Shown here piece after piece: positions 51,126-58,776 of a DNA stretch of 64,000 nucleotides. The position numbers and the translations under genes are program-made. Origin of the DNA: Nocardia transvalensis NBRC 15921 (GTDB lineage: Bacteria > Actinomycetota > Actinomycetes > Mycobacteriales > Mycobacteriaceae); the NCBI RefSeq assembly GCF_000308875.1, contig NZ_BAGL01000057.1, positions 83,836 to 147,835 on the forward strand, given 5' to 3'. Each line of letters opens with the position of its first letter. Position 1 is the stretch's first letter. The notes beneath the pieces were generated by a model. It was not told the DNA's origin. It searched no databases and saw nothing but the letters and a program-made list of their open reading frames with translations.

Positions 51126-53567
51126 GTGACCCTCAGCGATACCTCGTCCGACAACGTCACCGTCGGCGGCGGCGAGACCACGGCGCCCGTCCCCTACTCG
51201 CTCGGGGACGTTCCCGGCCCGCTCGACCGCGGCGATCTCGAGACGATCGACGCGTGGTGGCGGGCCGCGAACTATCTGGCGGTCGGGCAGATCTATCTGA
51301 TGGACAACCCCCTGCTCACCGAGCCGCTGGCCCCCGAGCACATCAAACCCCGCCTCCTCGGGCACTTCGGGACGGTCCCCGGGCTGAATCTGGTGTGGGT
51401 GCACGCGAACCGGGCCATCCTGCGGCGCGATCTGGACGCGCTGTTCATCGCCGGACCGGGTCACGGCGGGCCCGGTCCCAATGCCTGCGCGTGGCTCGAG
51501 GGCACCTACTCCGAGCGCTACAGCGACATCCCGCGCGACGCGGCCGGCATGCGGGCGCTGTTCCACCAGTTCTCCTTCCCCGGCGGCGTGCCGAGCCACT
51601 GCGCGCCCGAGACGCCGGGGTCGATCCACGAGGGCGGCGAGCTGGGGTACTCGCTGCTGCACGCCTACGGCGCGGCCCTGGACCACCCCGATCTGACCGT
51701 GTTCTGCGTGATCGGCGACGGCGAGGCGGAGACCGGTCCGCTGGCGGGCAGCTGGCACGCCAACAAGTTCCTCAACCCGGGGCGTGACGGCGCGGTGCTG
51801 CCCGTCCTGGCGCTCAACGAGTACAAGATCGCCAATCCGACCATCCTGGCCCGCATTCCGGAGCCGGAGCTGCTGTCGCTGCTGCGCGGTTACGGTTACG
51901 ACCCGATCGTCGTCGCGGGCAGCGATCCCGGCGCGGTCCACCAGGAGATGGCCGCCGCCGTCGACCGCAGCCTGGACCGCATCGCCGCCATCCAGCGGGC
52001 GGCCCGCGCGGAGGGCCTCGACGAGCGGCCGGCCTGGCCGATGATCGTGCTCCGCACCCCGAAGGGCTGGACCTGCCCGCCGGCCGTCGACGGCGAACCG
52101 GTGGAGGGGACGTTCCGCGCCCATCAGGTGCCGCTGCCCGCCGCGCGCACCGACGCCCGCCACCGCGCCGTCCTCGAGGAGTGGCTGCGCTCCTACCGCC
52201 CTGACGACCTGTTCGACACCGACGGATCACCGAACAAGCAACTGCGGCAACTGGTTCCGGACGGCGATCGGCGGATGAGCGCCAACCCCGTCGCCAACGG
52301 CGGCGTCCTGCTGCGCGACCTGCGGCTGCCGGACTGGACCCGCTACGGCGTGGACGTCGCCGCACCGGGCGCGAGCAGCCACGAGGCCACCCGGGTCCTC
52401 GGCGCCTGGCTGCGCGACGTGACGGCGGCCAATCCCGACACCTTCCTCACCTTCGCCCCCGACGAACTCGCCAGCAACCGGTTGCAGGACATCCTCGACG
52501 TCACCGGCCGCAACTGGCAGGCCGAAATCGGCAAGTACGACACGGGCCTGGACCGCACCGGGCGCGTGGTCGAGGTGCTGTCGGAGCACATGTGCCAGGG
52601 CCTGCTGGAGGGCTACCTACTCACGGGCAGGCACGGCGTATTCACCTGCTACGAGGCCTTCATCCACATCGTCGACGCCATGTTCAACCAGCACGCCAAA
52701 TGGCTCGACGCCAGCGCGGCCGTCCCGTGGCGGCAGCCCATCGCCAGCCTCAACTATCTGCTGTCCTCACACGTGTGGCGGCAGGACCACAACGGCTTCA
52801 CCCATCAGGACCCGGGCTTCCTCGACGTCGTCCTGAACAAGAAACCCGAGATCATCCGCGTCTACCTGCCGCCGGACGCCAACACCCTGCTGTCCACCTA
52901 CGACCACTGCCTGCGCTCGCGCCACTACGTCAACGTGGTGGTCGCGGGCAAACAGCCGCAGCCCGACTGGCTCTCGGCCGACGACGCCGCCGTGCACTGC
53001 GCCCGCGGCATCGGCATCTGGCAGTGGGCCTGCCACCGCGACGATCCCGGCACCTCCCCCGATGTCGTGCTGGCCTGCGCGGGCGACGTGCCGACGCTGG
53101 AAACCCTTGCGGCGGCGTCGATTCTGCGCCGCGAGCTGCCCGAGCTGCGGGTCCGCCTGATCAACGTCGTCGACCTCATGCGCCTGCTGCCGAACGATCA
53201 GCATCCGCACGGGTTGTCCGACAGCGAATTCGACACGCTGTTCACCGCGGACCGGCCGGTCGTCTTCGCCTTCCACGGCTACCCGTGGCTGATCCACCGC
53301 CTCACCTACCGCCGCACCAACCACGCAGGCATGCATGTGCGCGGGTACAAGGAGCGCGGCACCACGACCACGCCGTTCGACATGGTCATGCTCAACGACC
53401 TCGACCGCTACCACCTGGTCATCGACGTCATCGACCGGGTGCCGCAGCTGCGCGAACGCGCCGCCGGGCTGCGCCAGGATATGGCCGACGCCCGCCTGCG
53501 AGCCCGCACCTGGACCCGCACGCACGGCGAGGACATCCCGGCGGTCACCGAGTGGACGTGGTCCTGA
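51126..53567 (+). CDS. xfp: Phosphoketolase (xylulose-5-P/fructose-6-P)
   Basis: An 813-residue TPP-dependent enzyme that splits xylulose 5-phosphate (or fructose 6-phosphate) with phosphate into acetyl phosphate and glyceraldehyde 3-phosphate (or erythrose 4-phosphate). Family marks are GHGGPGPNACAWLEGTYSE, HEGGELGYSLLHAYGAALD and the TPP motif VIGDGEAETGPLAGSWHANK. C-terminal segments YEAFIHIVDAMFNQHAKW and HPHGLSDSEFDTLF also fit. The GTG at 51126, with AAAGG eight bases upstream, is preferred over an ATG six codons earlier. No acetate kinase or phosphotransacetylase gene adjoins it, so acetyl phosphate must be used elsewhere. Confidence 0.93.
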   Translation: MTLSDTSSDNVTVGGGETTAPVPYSLGDVPGPLDRGDLETIDAWWRAANYLAVGQIYLMDNPLLTEPLAPEHIKPRLLGHFGTVPGLNLVWVHANRAILRRDLDALFIAGPGHGGPGPNACAWLEGTYSERYSDIPRDAAGMRALFHQFSFPGGVPSHCAPETPGSIHEGGELGYSLLHAYGAALDHPDLTVFCVIGDGEAETGPLAGSWHANKFLNPGRDGAVLPVLALNEYKIANPTILARIPEPELLSLLRGYGYDPIVVAGSDPGAVHQEMAAAVDRSLDRIAAIQRAARAEGLDERPAWPMIVLRTPKGWTCPPAVDGEPVEGTFRAHQVPLPAARTDARHRAVLEEWLRSYRPDDLFDTDGSPNKQLRQLVPDGDRRMSANPVANGGVLLRDLRLPDWTRYGVDVAAPGASSHEATRVLGAWLRDVTAANPDTFLTFAPDELASNRLQDILDVTGRNWQAEIGKYDTGLDRTGRVVEVLSEHMCQGLLEGYLLTGRHGVFTCYEAFIHIVDAMFNQHAKWLDASAAVPWRQPIASLNYLLSSHVWRQDHNGFTHQDPGFLDVVLNKKPEIIRVYLPPDANTLLSTYDHCLRSRHYVNVVVAGKQPQPDWLSADDAAVHCARGIGIWQWACHRDDPGTSPDVVLACAGDVPTLETLAAASILRRELPELRVRLINVVDLMRLLPNDQHPHGLSDSEFDTLFTADRPVVFAFHGYPWLIHRLTYRRTNHAGMHVRGYKERGTTTTPFDMVMLNDLDRYHLVIDVIDRVPQLRERAAGLRQDMADARLRARTWTRTHGEDIPAVTEWTWS

Positions 53568-53693
53568 CCGCCGGGCGGTGCGAATTGTCCCGCCGGTGAA
53601 CTGTTGCCCAACACTGGATCTCACCACTGGACCGGTTATCCGGGTGCGCCGAGCATGGAGGGTCAGCCAACGTAATCGGGGGATACCAGCCAG

Positions 53694-55220
53694 GTGGACA
53701 GCTATCTGATCCAGATAGGACTACCGCTCGTCGCGCTCGCGGTCTCGCTGGTCGCCTTCCTGTGGGAATTCGTGGTGATCCGGCGCAAGCAGCTCGGCTA
53801 CCGCGTCCAGATGGATACCCCCGTGACCGGGGAGGTCGAGTCGGCCTTCCCCGGAGTGCTGACCCAGATGCGGCCCGGGGACGGCGATCCGGGGGCGGAG
53901 CTGACGGACCTGTCGGTCGTGCTCGTCCGCATCGAGAACAACGGCGTCACCGATATCGACAGCACCGACTACGCGATGCCCGACGGGCCGGTCGGGCTGC
54001 ACCTGCATTTCCCGCGCCGCCGGGTGATCGGCATGGCGGTCACCGAACTCAGCGAGCGGGCCCTCGGCGACCATCTCGAGCCCGGGCGGGGCATCGACGC
54101 CGCCGAGGACACGGCCCATCACATCGGTGTCATCGATCTGCCCAAGGTGCCGATGAACCGGCGCGACCACTACAAGGTCCTCGCCATCCTGCAGCGCACC
54201 GACGGCGACGGCGTCCCGCCGGAACCCGTCCTGCACGGCAAGCTCAAGGGCGGGCGGGTCGCCGCGACCCGCAGCCGGACCGGCCTGTCCCGGACCGTAC
54301 TGGGATTCATCGGGTTCCTGGTTGTGGTGATCGTGGTGCAGTTCGTGGTCTACCTGCTCGACGACAAGCCGCCCGCCCCGGACTGCGTCGCCGGCTCGCT
54401 TACCGTGGTCGGCTCGTCGGCCTTCGAACCGGTGGTCCGCGACGCCGCGGCGGCCTACCGGAAGGATTGTCCCGGAGCGGGTTTCGCCTTCGCCTTCGAC
54501 GGCAGCGAGCGGGGCCTGACCCGCGTCGACGAGGAGGGCGGCGACAATCCGGGCCTGCTCGTGGTGACCGACGGGCCCAAGGGCGTGGGCTATCCCGACC
54601 TGGTCGCGCGACCGCTGGCCATGGCGGTGTTCGCGGTGATCGTGCACGCCGACCTCGGTGTCCGCGATCTCACCCGGGATCAGATCCGGGCGCTGTACCA
54701 GGGTCGCGTCGGCAACTGGAGTGAGGTCGGCGGACCCGACCGGCCGGTGCGGGTGATCAGCCGCGCGCTCGGTTCCGGCACCCGCGAGACCTTCCAGCAG
54801 CGGCTGCTCGACGGCGGGAATGTGACACTGCCGCAGGCCGGTTGCCGCACCCTGCAGGTCACCGATCCGCCCGGCGCCTCGGCCTGCGAGGTGCCGCTGA
54901 CCCGCGACATGCTCAGGGCGGTCGCCGACATCCCGGGCGCGGTCGGCTACGCCGCCTATTCCGAGACCGCCCACGCCGCGGGAACCGTCGCGATCGGCAT
55001 CGACGGGCATCGGCCCGGTCGGGACGCGGCCGTCGCCGGTGACTACGCCTTCTGGGGCGTCGAATACGCCTACAGCAAGGGCGAACTGCCCTACGACTCG
55101 CTGGCCGCGGCGTTCCTGCGCTATCTCACCGACCGCGCCGGGAAGGACATCGTCCGTTCGCACGGCGATACGCCCTGCGGCGAGGTCGCCCAGCCCGCGG
55201 CGTGCAGCCCGCTGCACTGA
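53694..55220 (+). CDS. Membrane-anchored PstS-like substrate-binding protein with an extra N-terminal domain
   Basis: A 508-residue protein. Helix 1 (residues 5-28) and helix 2 (about residues 202-222, LGFIGFLVVVIVVQFVVYLL) bracket a domain of about 170 residues. After helix 2 comes a PBP-like domain of the phosphate-binding type (LTVVGSSAFEPVVRDAAAAY, DLTRDQIRALYQGRVGNWSEV, SRALGSGTRETFQQRLL). The Ser/Gly/Thr phosphate-cradle pattern is present. No pst transporter genes are near, so it may sense or buffer an anion rather than deliver it to an ABC system. The start is a GTG at 53694. It follows the phosphoketolase gene by 126 bp. Its function is unproven. Confidence 0.72.
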   Translation: MDSYLIQIGLPLVALAVSLVAFLWEFVVIRRKQLGYRVQMDTPVTGEVESAFPGVLTQMRPGDGDPGAELTDLSVVLVRIENNGVTDIDSTDYAMPDGPVGLHLHFPRRRVIGMAVTELSERALGDHLEPGRGIDAAEDTAHHIGVIDLPKVPMNRRDHYKVLAILQRTDGDGVPPEPVLHGKLKGGRVAATRSRTGLSRTVLGFIGFLVVVIVVQFVVYLLDDKPPAPDCVAGSLTVVGSSAFEPVVRDAAAAYRKDCPGAGFAFAFDGSERGLTRVDEEGGDNPGLLVVTDGPKGVGYPDLVARPLAMAVFAVIVHADLGVRDLTRDQIRALYQGRVGNWSEVGGPDRPVRVISRALGSGTRETFQQRLLDGGNVTLPQAGCRTLQVTDPPGASACEVPLTRDMLRAVADIPGAVGYAAYSETAHAAGTVAIGIDGHRPGRDAAVAGDYAFWGVEYAYSKGELPYDSLAAAFLRYLTDRAGKDIVRSHGDTPCGEVAQPAACSPLH

Positions 55221-55224
55221 CCGG

Positions 55225-56316
55225 TCACCGGCGCGCGGGCACCTCGTCGCGGACCCGGATATCCGGCAGGTCCACGGCGGCCGGATCGGATATCGCGACG
55301 AGCCGCAGCTCGGAGGTCCGGGTGGCCTTGCCGACCTCGTTCAGGTGGCGCATCGCCTGGGAGTAGGACTCCAGCAGGGTCGTCTCGCTGTATGCCACGC
55401 CCCGCTCGGCGCAGAACCCGGCGACCAGCGGTTGGGCCGCGCGCAGGCTGGCGCGCGGCATGGCCGGGAACAGGTGGTGTTCGATCTGATAGTTCAGTCC
55501 GCCCAGCGCGATATCGACCAGCAGGCCGCCGCGCACGTTGCGGGCCGTGAGCACCTGCCGCCGCAGGAAGTCGACCCGCTCGCCGTCGGTGAACACCTCC
55601 ATACCCTTGTGATTGGGGGCGAAGGTGCAGCCCATGTACAGGCCGAACAGCCCCTGGTGCACCACGATGAACACCAGCGCCTTCCCCGGCGACAGCACCG
55701 CGAACACCAGCGCGAGATATCCGGCGAAGTGCACGGCCAGCGTCGCGCCCTCCAGGACCCGGTGCCGGATCGGCCACCGCAGTACCGCCTTGACGCTCGC
55801 GGCGTGCAGGCTCCAGCCCTCCAGCAGCAGCATCGGGAAGAACAGCCACGCCTGGTAGCGGAAGATCAGCCGGCGCAACCCCCGCCCCGCTCCGGCCCGC
55901 TGCCCGGAGTGTGCCAGCACGCCCATGATGTCCGGATCGGCGTCCTCGGTATTGGGGTGGGCGTGGTGGCGGTTGTGATTGCTGGTCCACCACCCGATGC
56001 TGACGCCGATGGCGAGATTGCCCGCGACCAGCCCCGCCAGGTAGTTCGCCCGGCGGGTGCGGAAGATCTGCCGGTGCCCGGCGTCGTGTCCCAGGAACGC
56101 GCCCTGGGCGAACACCGCGGCCAGCACCGGCGCGACCGCCAGCTGCCACCACGAGTCGCCGAGCGCCACGAACACGGCCCACCCGGCGAGCCACACTCCC
56201 CCGGCGATCGCGAACGCCCGGATGTAGAACGGCACCCGGCGACGCAGCAGACCGGCCTGGCGTACCCGCCGCATCAGCTCCGCGTACTCACTCCCCCGTG
56301 GCTCGATCGTCGTCAC
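55225..56316 (-). CDS. Membrane fatty acid desaturase
   Basis: A 363-residue di-iron desaturase with the three His boxes GHDAGHRQ, SNHNRHHAHPN and YQIEHHLFP, and four or so membrane helices. The QIEHH third box is of the front-end/acyl-lipid type. It introduces a double bond into a fatty acyl chain with electrons from a ferredoxin or an oxygenase reductase. The GTG at 56316 gives an N-terminus (TTIEPRGSEYAELMRRVRQA) like that of Streptomyces homologues; earlier in-frame GTGs at 56373 and 56367 are less likely. Regulation is unknown. Confidence 0.88.
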   Translation of the reverse strand: MTTIEPRGSEYAELMRRVRQAGLLRRRVPFYIRAFAIAGGVWLAGWAVFVALGDSWWQLAVAPVLAAVFAQGAFLGHDAGHRQIFRTRRANYLAGLVAGNLAIGVSIGWWTSNHNRHHAHPNTEDADPDIMGVLAHSGQRAGAGRGLRRLIFRYQAWLFFPMLLLEGWSLHAASVKAVLRWPIRHRVLEGATLAVHFAGYLALVFAVLSPGKALVFIVVHQGLFGLYMGCTFAPNHKGMEVFTDGERVDFLRRQVLTARNVRGGLLVDIALGGLNYQIEHHLFPAMPRASLRAAQPLVAGFCAERGVAYSETTLLESYSQAMRHLNEVGKATRTSELRLVAISDPAAVDLPDIRVRDEVPARR

Positions 56317-56579
56317 ACCCACCCCCGAACCGGATCGCAGTCCTACTCGATCCGTCGGATTCTCCACTGTCACGCACGCCTGCCGTTCTGTTCGAGGGGT
56401 TGGTCGCGGACCGCACAAGTCGACCACAGGATCCCGCGACGACACATCTACCAGATGAACGAACGTCTAACACCTCCCCGACACGGCCGGTGACCCCGGA
56501 GACCGAACTCACCGCCGTATGCCTTGCCGTGACCAGCGACTCTTTGCCATCGTGGAGGCGGGACCCCGGCCATGGGGCA

Positions 56580-56619
56580 CCGGACGAGGGAGCCGTACCC
56601 GGACCGCGACAAGACGGCC
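56580..56619 (+). ncRNA. Guanidine-III riboswitch (ykkC-III class)
   Basis: The segment follows the class architecture: CCGG of P1, ACGAGG, a GCCGT strand, ACCCGG closing P1, GACAAG and ACGGC, which pairs with GCCGT (56592-56596 with 56614-56618) to make the pseudoknot. The conserved blocks match those I remember for the Thermobifida fusca aptamer. GGAGG (56622-56626) follows three bases after the pseudoknot, so ligand binding can control translation of the exporter starting at 56633. It lies in the 316-bp region between the desaturase and gdx starts, otherwise without a recognised feature. Confidence 0.88.
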
Positions 56620-56632
56620 ACGGAGGTGTGTC

Positions 56633-56947
56633 ATGTCGTGGCTCGTCCTTGTCCTGTCCGGTGTGCTGGAGGCCGTCTGGGCCACCGCGCTCGGAAAGTC
56701 GGCCGGTTTCACCCGGCTCGTCCCCACCCTCGTATTCGCGGGCGGGCTCGTCTCCAGTATGGCGGGGCTGGCCTACGCCATGCGGGAGCTGCCGGTCGGA
56801 ACCTCCTACGCGGTGTGGGTGGGTATCGGCGCGGTGCTGACCGTCGGCTACGCCATGGCCACCGGCGCCGAGTCGATCACTCTGCTCAAAACGGCCATGC
56901 TCGCGGGCATCGTCCTGTGCGTCGTCGGCCTGAAGCTCGTCGGATGA
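56633..56947 (+). CDS. gdx: Guanidinium exporter of the SMR family (Gdx/SugE type)
   Basis: A 104-residue four-helix small multidrug resistance protein. The conserved Glu13 and Trp16 (GVLEAVWATALGKSAGF) and the loop RELPVGTSYAVWVGIGAVLTV identify the Gdx/SugE branch, which exports guanidinium in exchange for protons as an antiparallel dimer. The ATG at 56633 has GGAGG six bases upstream, directly after a guanidine-III riboswitch, which fixes both the start and the function. No second SMR gene is adjacent. Confidence 0.94.
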   Translation: MSWLVLVLSGVLEAVWATALGKSAGFTRLVPTLVFAGGLVSSMAGLAYAMRELPVGTSYAVWVGIGAVLTVGYAMATGAESITLLKTAMLAGIVLCVVGLKLVG

Positions 56948-56991
56948 TCCGACGGAACTCTCGAAATCTCTTGTCAAGCAGGCTTTTTGGA

Positions 56992-57006
56992 GTCGTCTCA
57001 GACGAC
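56992..57006. promoter_or_regulatory. 15-bp palindrome upstream of the second small DHp-like gene
   Basis: GTCGTCTCAGACGAC is a perfect palindrome (6-bp arms, 3-nt centre). TAGAAT at 57017-57022 resembles a -10 element just downstream. It lies about 105 bp before the ATG at 57111. Confidence 0.35.
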
Positions 57007-57110
57007 GGCGACGCCCTAGAATGGGACGCACTGTTGCGAAGACAAGAAAACAAACAAGAAGACAAACTGGCGGCTCCCCAGTGATACCGCCTGACCTCAC
57101 GGAGTAGGTC

Positions 57111-57434
57111 ATGGCAGATATCGGTCATTTTCCGTTCGACGCACGCGTGCCGGGCGGCCTCGTCGACTCCGGACGGCTGTCCGGCGACCTCGCCGCCTTC
57201 ACCGATGCCAGTGATCGGCTGGTCCGCGGCGTATTCGACGTCGGGCTGCGCCTGCACACACTGCGGGTCATACTCGCGGTCCCGCAGGCGGCCACAGCCG
57301 AGATCCGCTCTGCCCGGGCCGTGGTCGACGAGACGGTCGACGATCTCGACCGTCTCGTCCACGGGACCGGCCTGGCGGTGCTGCTCATCGCCACACGCGG
57401 CACACGCCCCGGACGATCCGGGCCACGACGGTGA
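57111..57434 (+). CDS. Small orphan protein resembling a HisKA_3 dimerisation hairpin (paralogue of 22568-22945)
   Basis: A 107-residue protein. Its core (about residues 26-95) reads DLAAFTDASDRLVRGVFDVG, then LRLHTLR and, after a short loop, VVDETVDDLDRLVHGTGLAV. It aligns by eye with the protein at 22568-22945 (shared DRLVR..FDVGL.LHTLR and the D-L-D-x-L motif). The phosphoacceptor position of DHp helices is Phe (VFD), and no catalytic domain follows. A basic tail ends the protein, as in the paralogue. The ATG has GGAG six bases upstream. It is followed by a strong terminator at 57520. Function is unknown; see findings. Confidence 0.7.
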   Translation: MADIGHFPFDARVPGGLVDSGRLSGDLAAFTDASDRLVRGVFDVGLRLHTLRVILAVPQAATAEIRSARAVVDETVDDLDRLVHGTGLAVLLIATRGTRPGRSGPRR

Positions 57435-57519
57435 GCCCTCCGCGCCCTGCGCGGATCGGCGACGCTGGCGATCCGCGCAACCGGACGGGGAGTACGCCCG
57501 AACCGGAGAAACCTCATCC

Positions 57520-57566
57520 GGCGGGTAGGTGCCACCTCGTGGCTCCTACTGCGGCACCTACCCGCC
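57520..57566 (+). terminator. Strong hairpin terminator
   Basis: A perfect 14-bp stem (GGCGGGTAGGTGCC at 57520-57533 against its complement at 57553-57566) with a 19-nt loop, 85 bp after the end of the gene at 57111-57434 and before the AraC gene. The same structure works on both strands. Confidence 0.8.
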
Positions 57567-57696
57567 CCACCGTAACCGGCCCGGGCGGGCCCGGATCGAC
57601 TCGCCGCGCACCCGCACCCGGCTCACGGTGCACGATGCGTCGTTGATCTCGAAAACCGTTCGGCCGCACGGTGATCGATCATGAAGAGAGTGCGAT

Positions 57697-58776
57697 ATGG
57701 CTGTCCTCCTCGATACCTCGACGGTAGCCGCCCGCGACCGGGCCGACCTGGTCGCCTGCGCCCTCCAGCAAGCCTCCGCCCCCGCCCACATCGTCCTGGC
57801 CGATCCCGGCGGCCCGGTGCACGGCCGCGTCGAGGAGTGGCGGTTCGGTGACGCCACCCTGGTCCGGGCGCGGATGGGCGGGTATCGCTTCACGCGCACG
57901 CCCGATCTGGTCCATGCCGCGCCGTCGCCGCAATTGCTGATGATCGTCTCGCCGACCGGCAGGATGCGCTGGTCGCAGGACGACGACCGGCACGAGATCG
58001 GCCCCGGGCGGCTGTGCGTGGCCGATCTGAACCGGCCGTACGTGGCCGACTGGTGCGGCGGCGAGATCATGGGCCTGCACGTGCCGCTGGACCAGCTGGA
58101 ACTCCCCGCCGAGACCGTCCGCCGCGCCGCCGACCGGCTGGCCGCGAGTCCGCTGTATCGCCTCGTCGCCAACCACATCGCGCTCACGGCCCCGATCGCC
58201 GACCTCCTCGAGACCGATCCGGGGACGCGGGACTTCGGCGGCGGCTGCGTGACCATGGTGCGCGCGCTGCTCATCTCGGCCGCGGGCGGCCCCGGCGACG
58301 CCACGACGCTGCCGGCCGATCTCCTGCTCGATCAGATCGGCGAGTACATCCACCGCCATCTGGCCGATCCGGATCTCGGCCCCGCCGATCTCGCACGGGC
58401 CCACCACATCTCCGTGCGCTACCTCTACAAGCTGTGCGCCCGAGCCGATCTCAGCCCGCAGCAGTGGATCATCGAACGCCGCCTGGACCGGGTGCGCCGC
58501 GCGCTCGCCAGCCCGCGACTGCGGGACCGGCCCATCGCCACGATCGCCCAGCAGTGCGGGTTCCGCGACCCCTCCCATTTCGCCCGCCGCTTCCGCTCCG
58601 CCTACGGCATGACGCCGCGCGAGTGGCGGCAGGCGGCGCTGGACTCCGATCAGATGATCGTGCCGACGTCCTCGGGCACCAGCCGGTCGAGCGCCCGTTC
58701 GGCGACCGCGGCGATGGTCATGGACGGGTTGCAGGCGGCGGCGGTGCCCGGGACGAGCGCGCCGTCGAGTACGTAG
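57697..58776 (+). CDS. AraC family transcriptional regulator
   Basis: A 359-residue protein. It has an N-terminal AraC-binding-like domain and a C-terminal pair of HTHs: GEYIHRHLADPDLGPADLARAHHI (written as helix 1, about residues 217-240), then VRYLYKLCARADLSPQQWI, DRPIATIAQQCGFRDPSHFARRF and SAYGMTPREWR. The family fold would end near residue 318. The last 40 residues (MIVPTSSGTSRSSARSATAA and onward) lie in DNA that also encodes the C-terminus of the convergent GMC oxidase, a 127-bp overlap. That suggests a lost stop codon. Confidence 0.85.
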   Translation: MAVLLDTSTVAARDRADLVACALQQASAPAHIVLADPGGPVHGRVEEWRFGDATLVRARMGGYRFTRTPDLVHAAPSPQLLMIVSPTGRMRWSQDDDRHEIGPGRLCVADLNRPYVADWCGGEIMGLHVPLDQLELPAETVRRAADRLAASPLYRLVANHIALTAPIADLLETDPGTRDFGGGCVTMVRALLISAAGGPGDATTLPADLLLDQIGEYIHRHLADPDLGPADLARAHHISVRYLYKLCARADLSPQQWIIERRLDRVRRALASPRLRDRPIATIAQQCGFRDPSHFARRFRSAYGMTPREWRQAALDSDQMIVPTSSGTSRSSARSATAAMVMDGLQAAAVPGTSAPSST

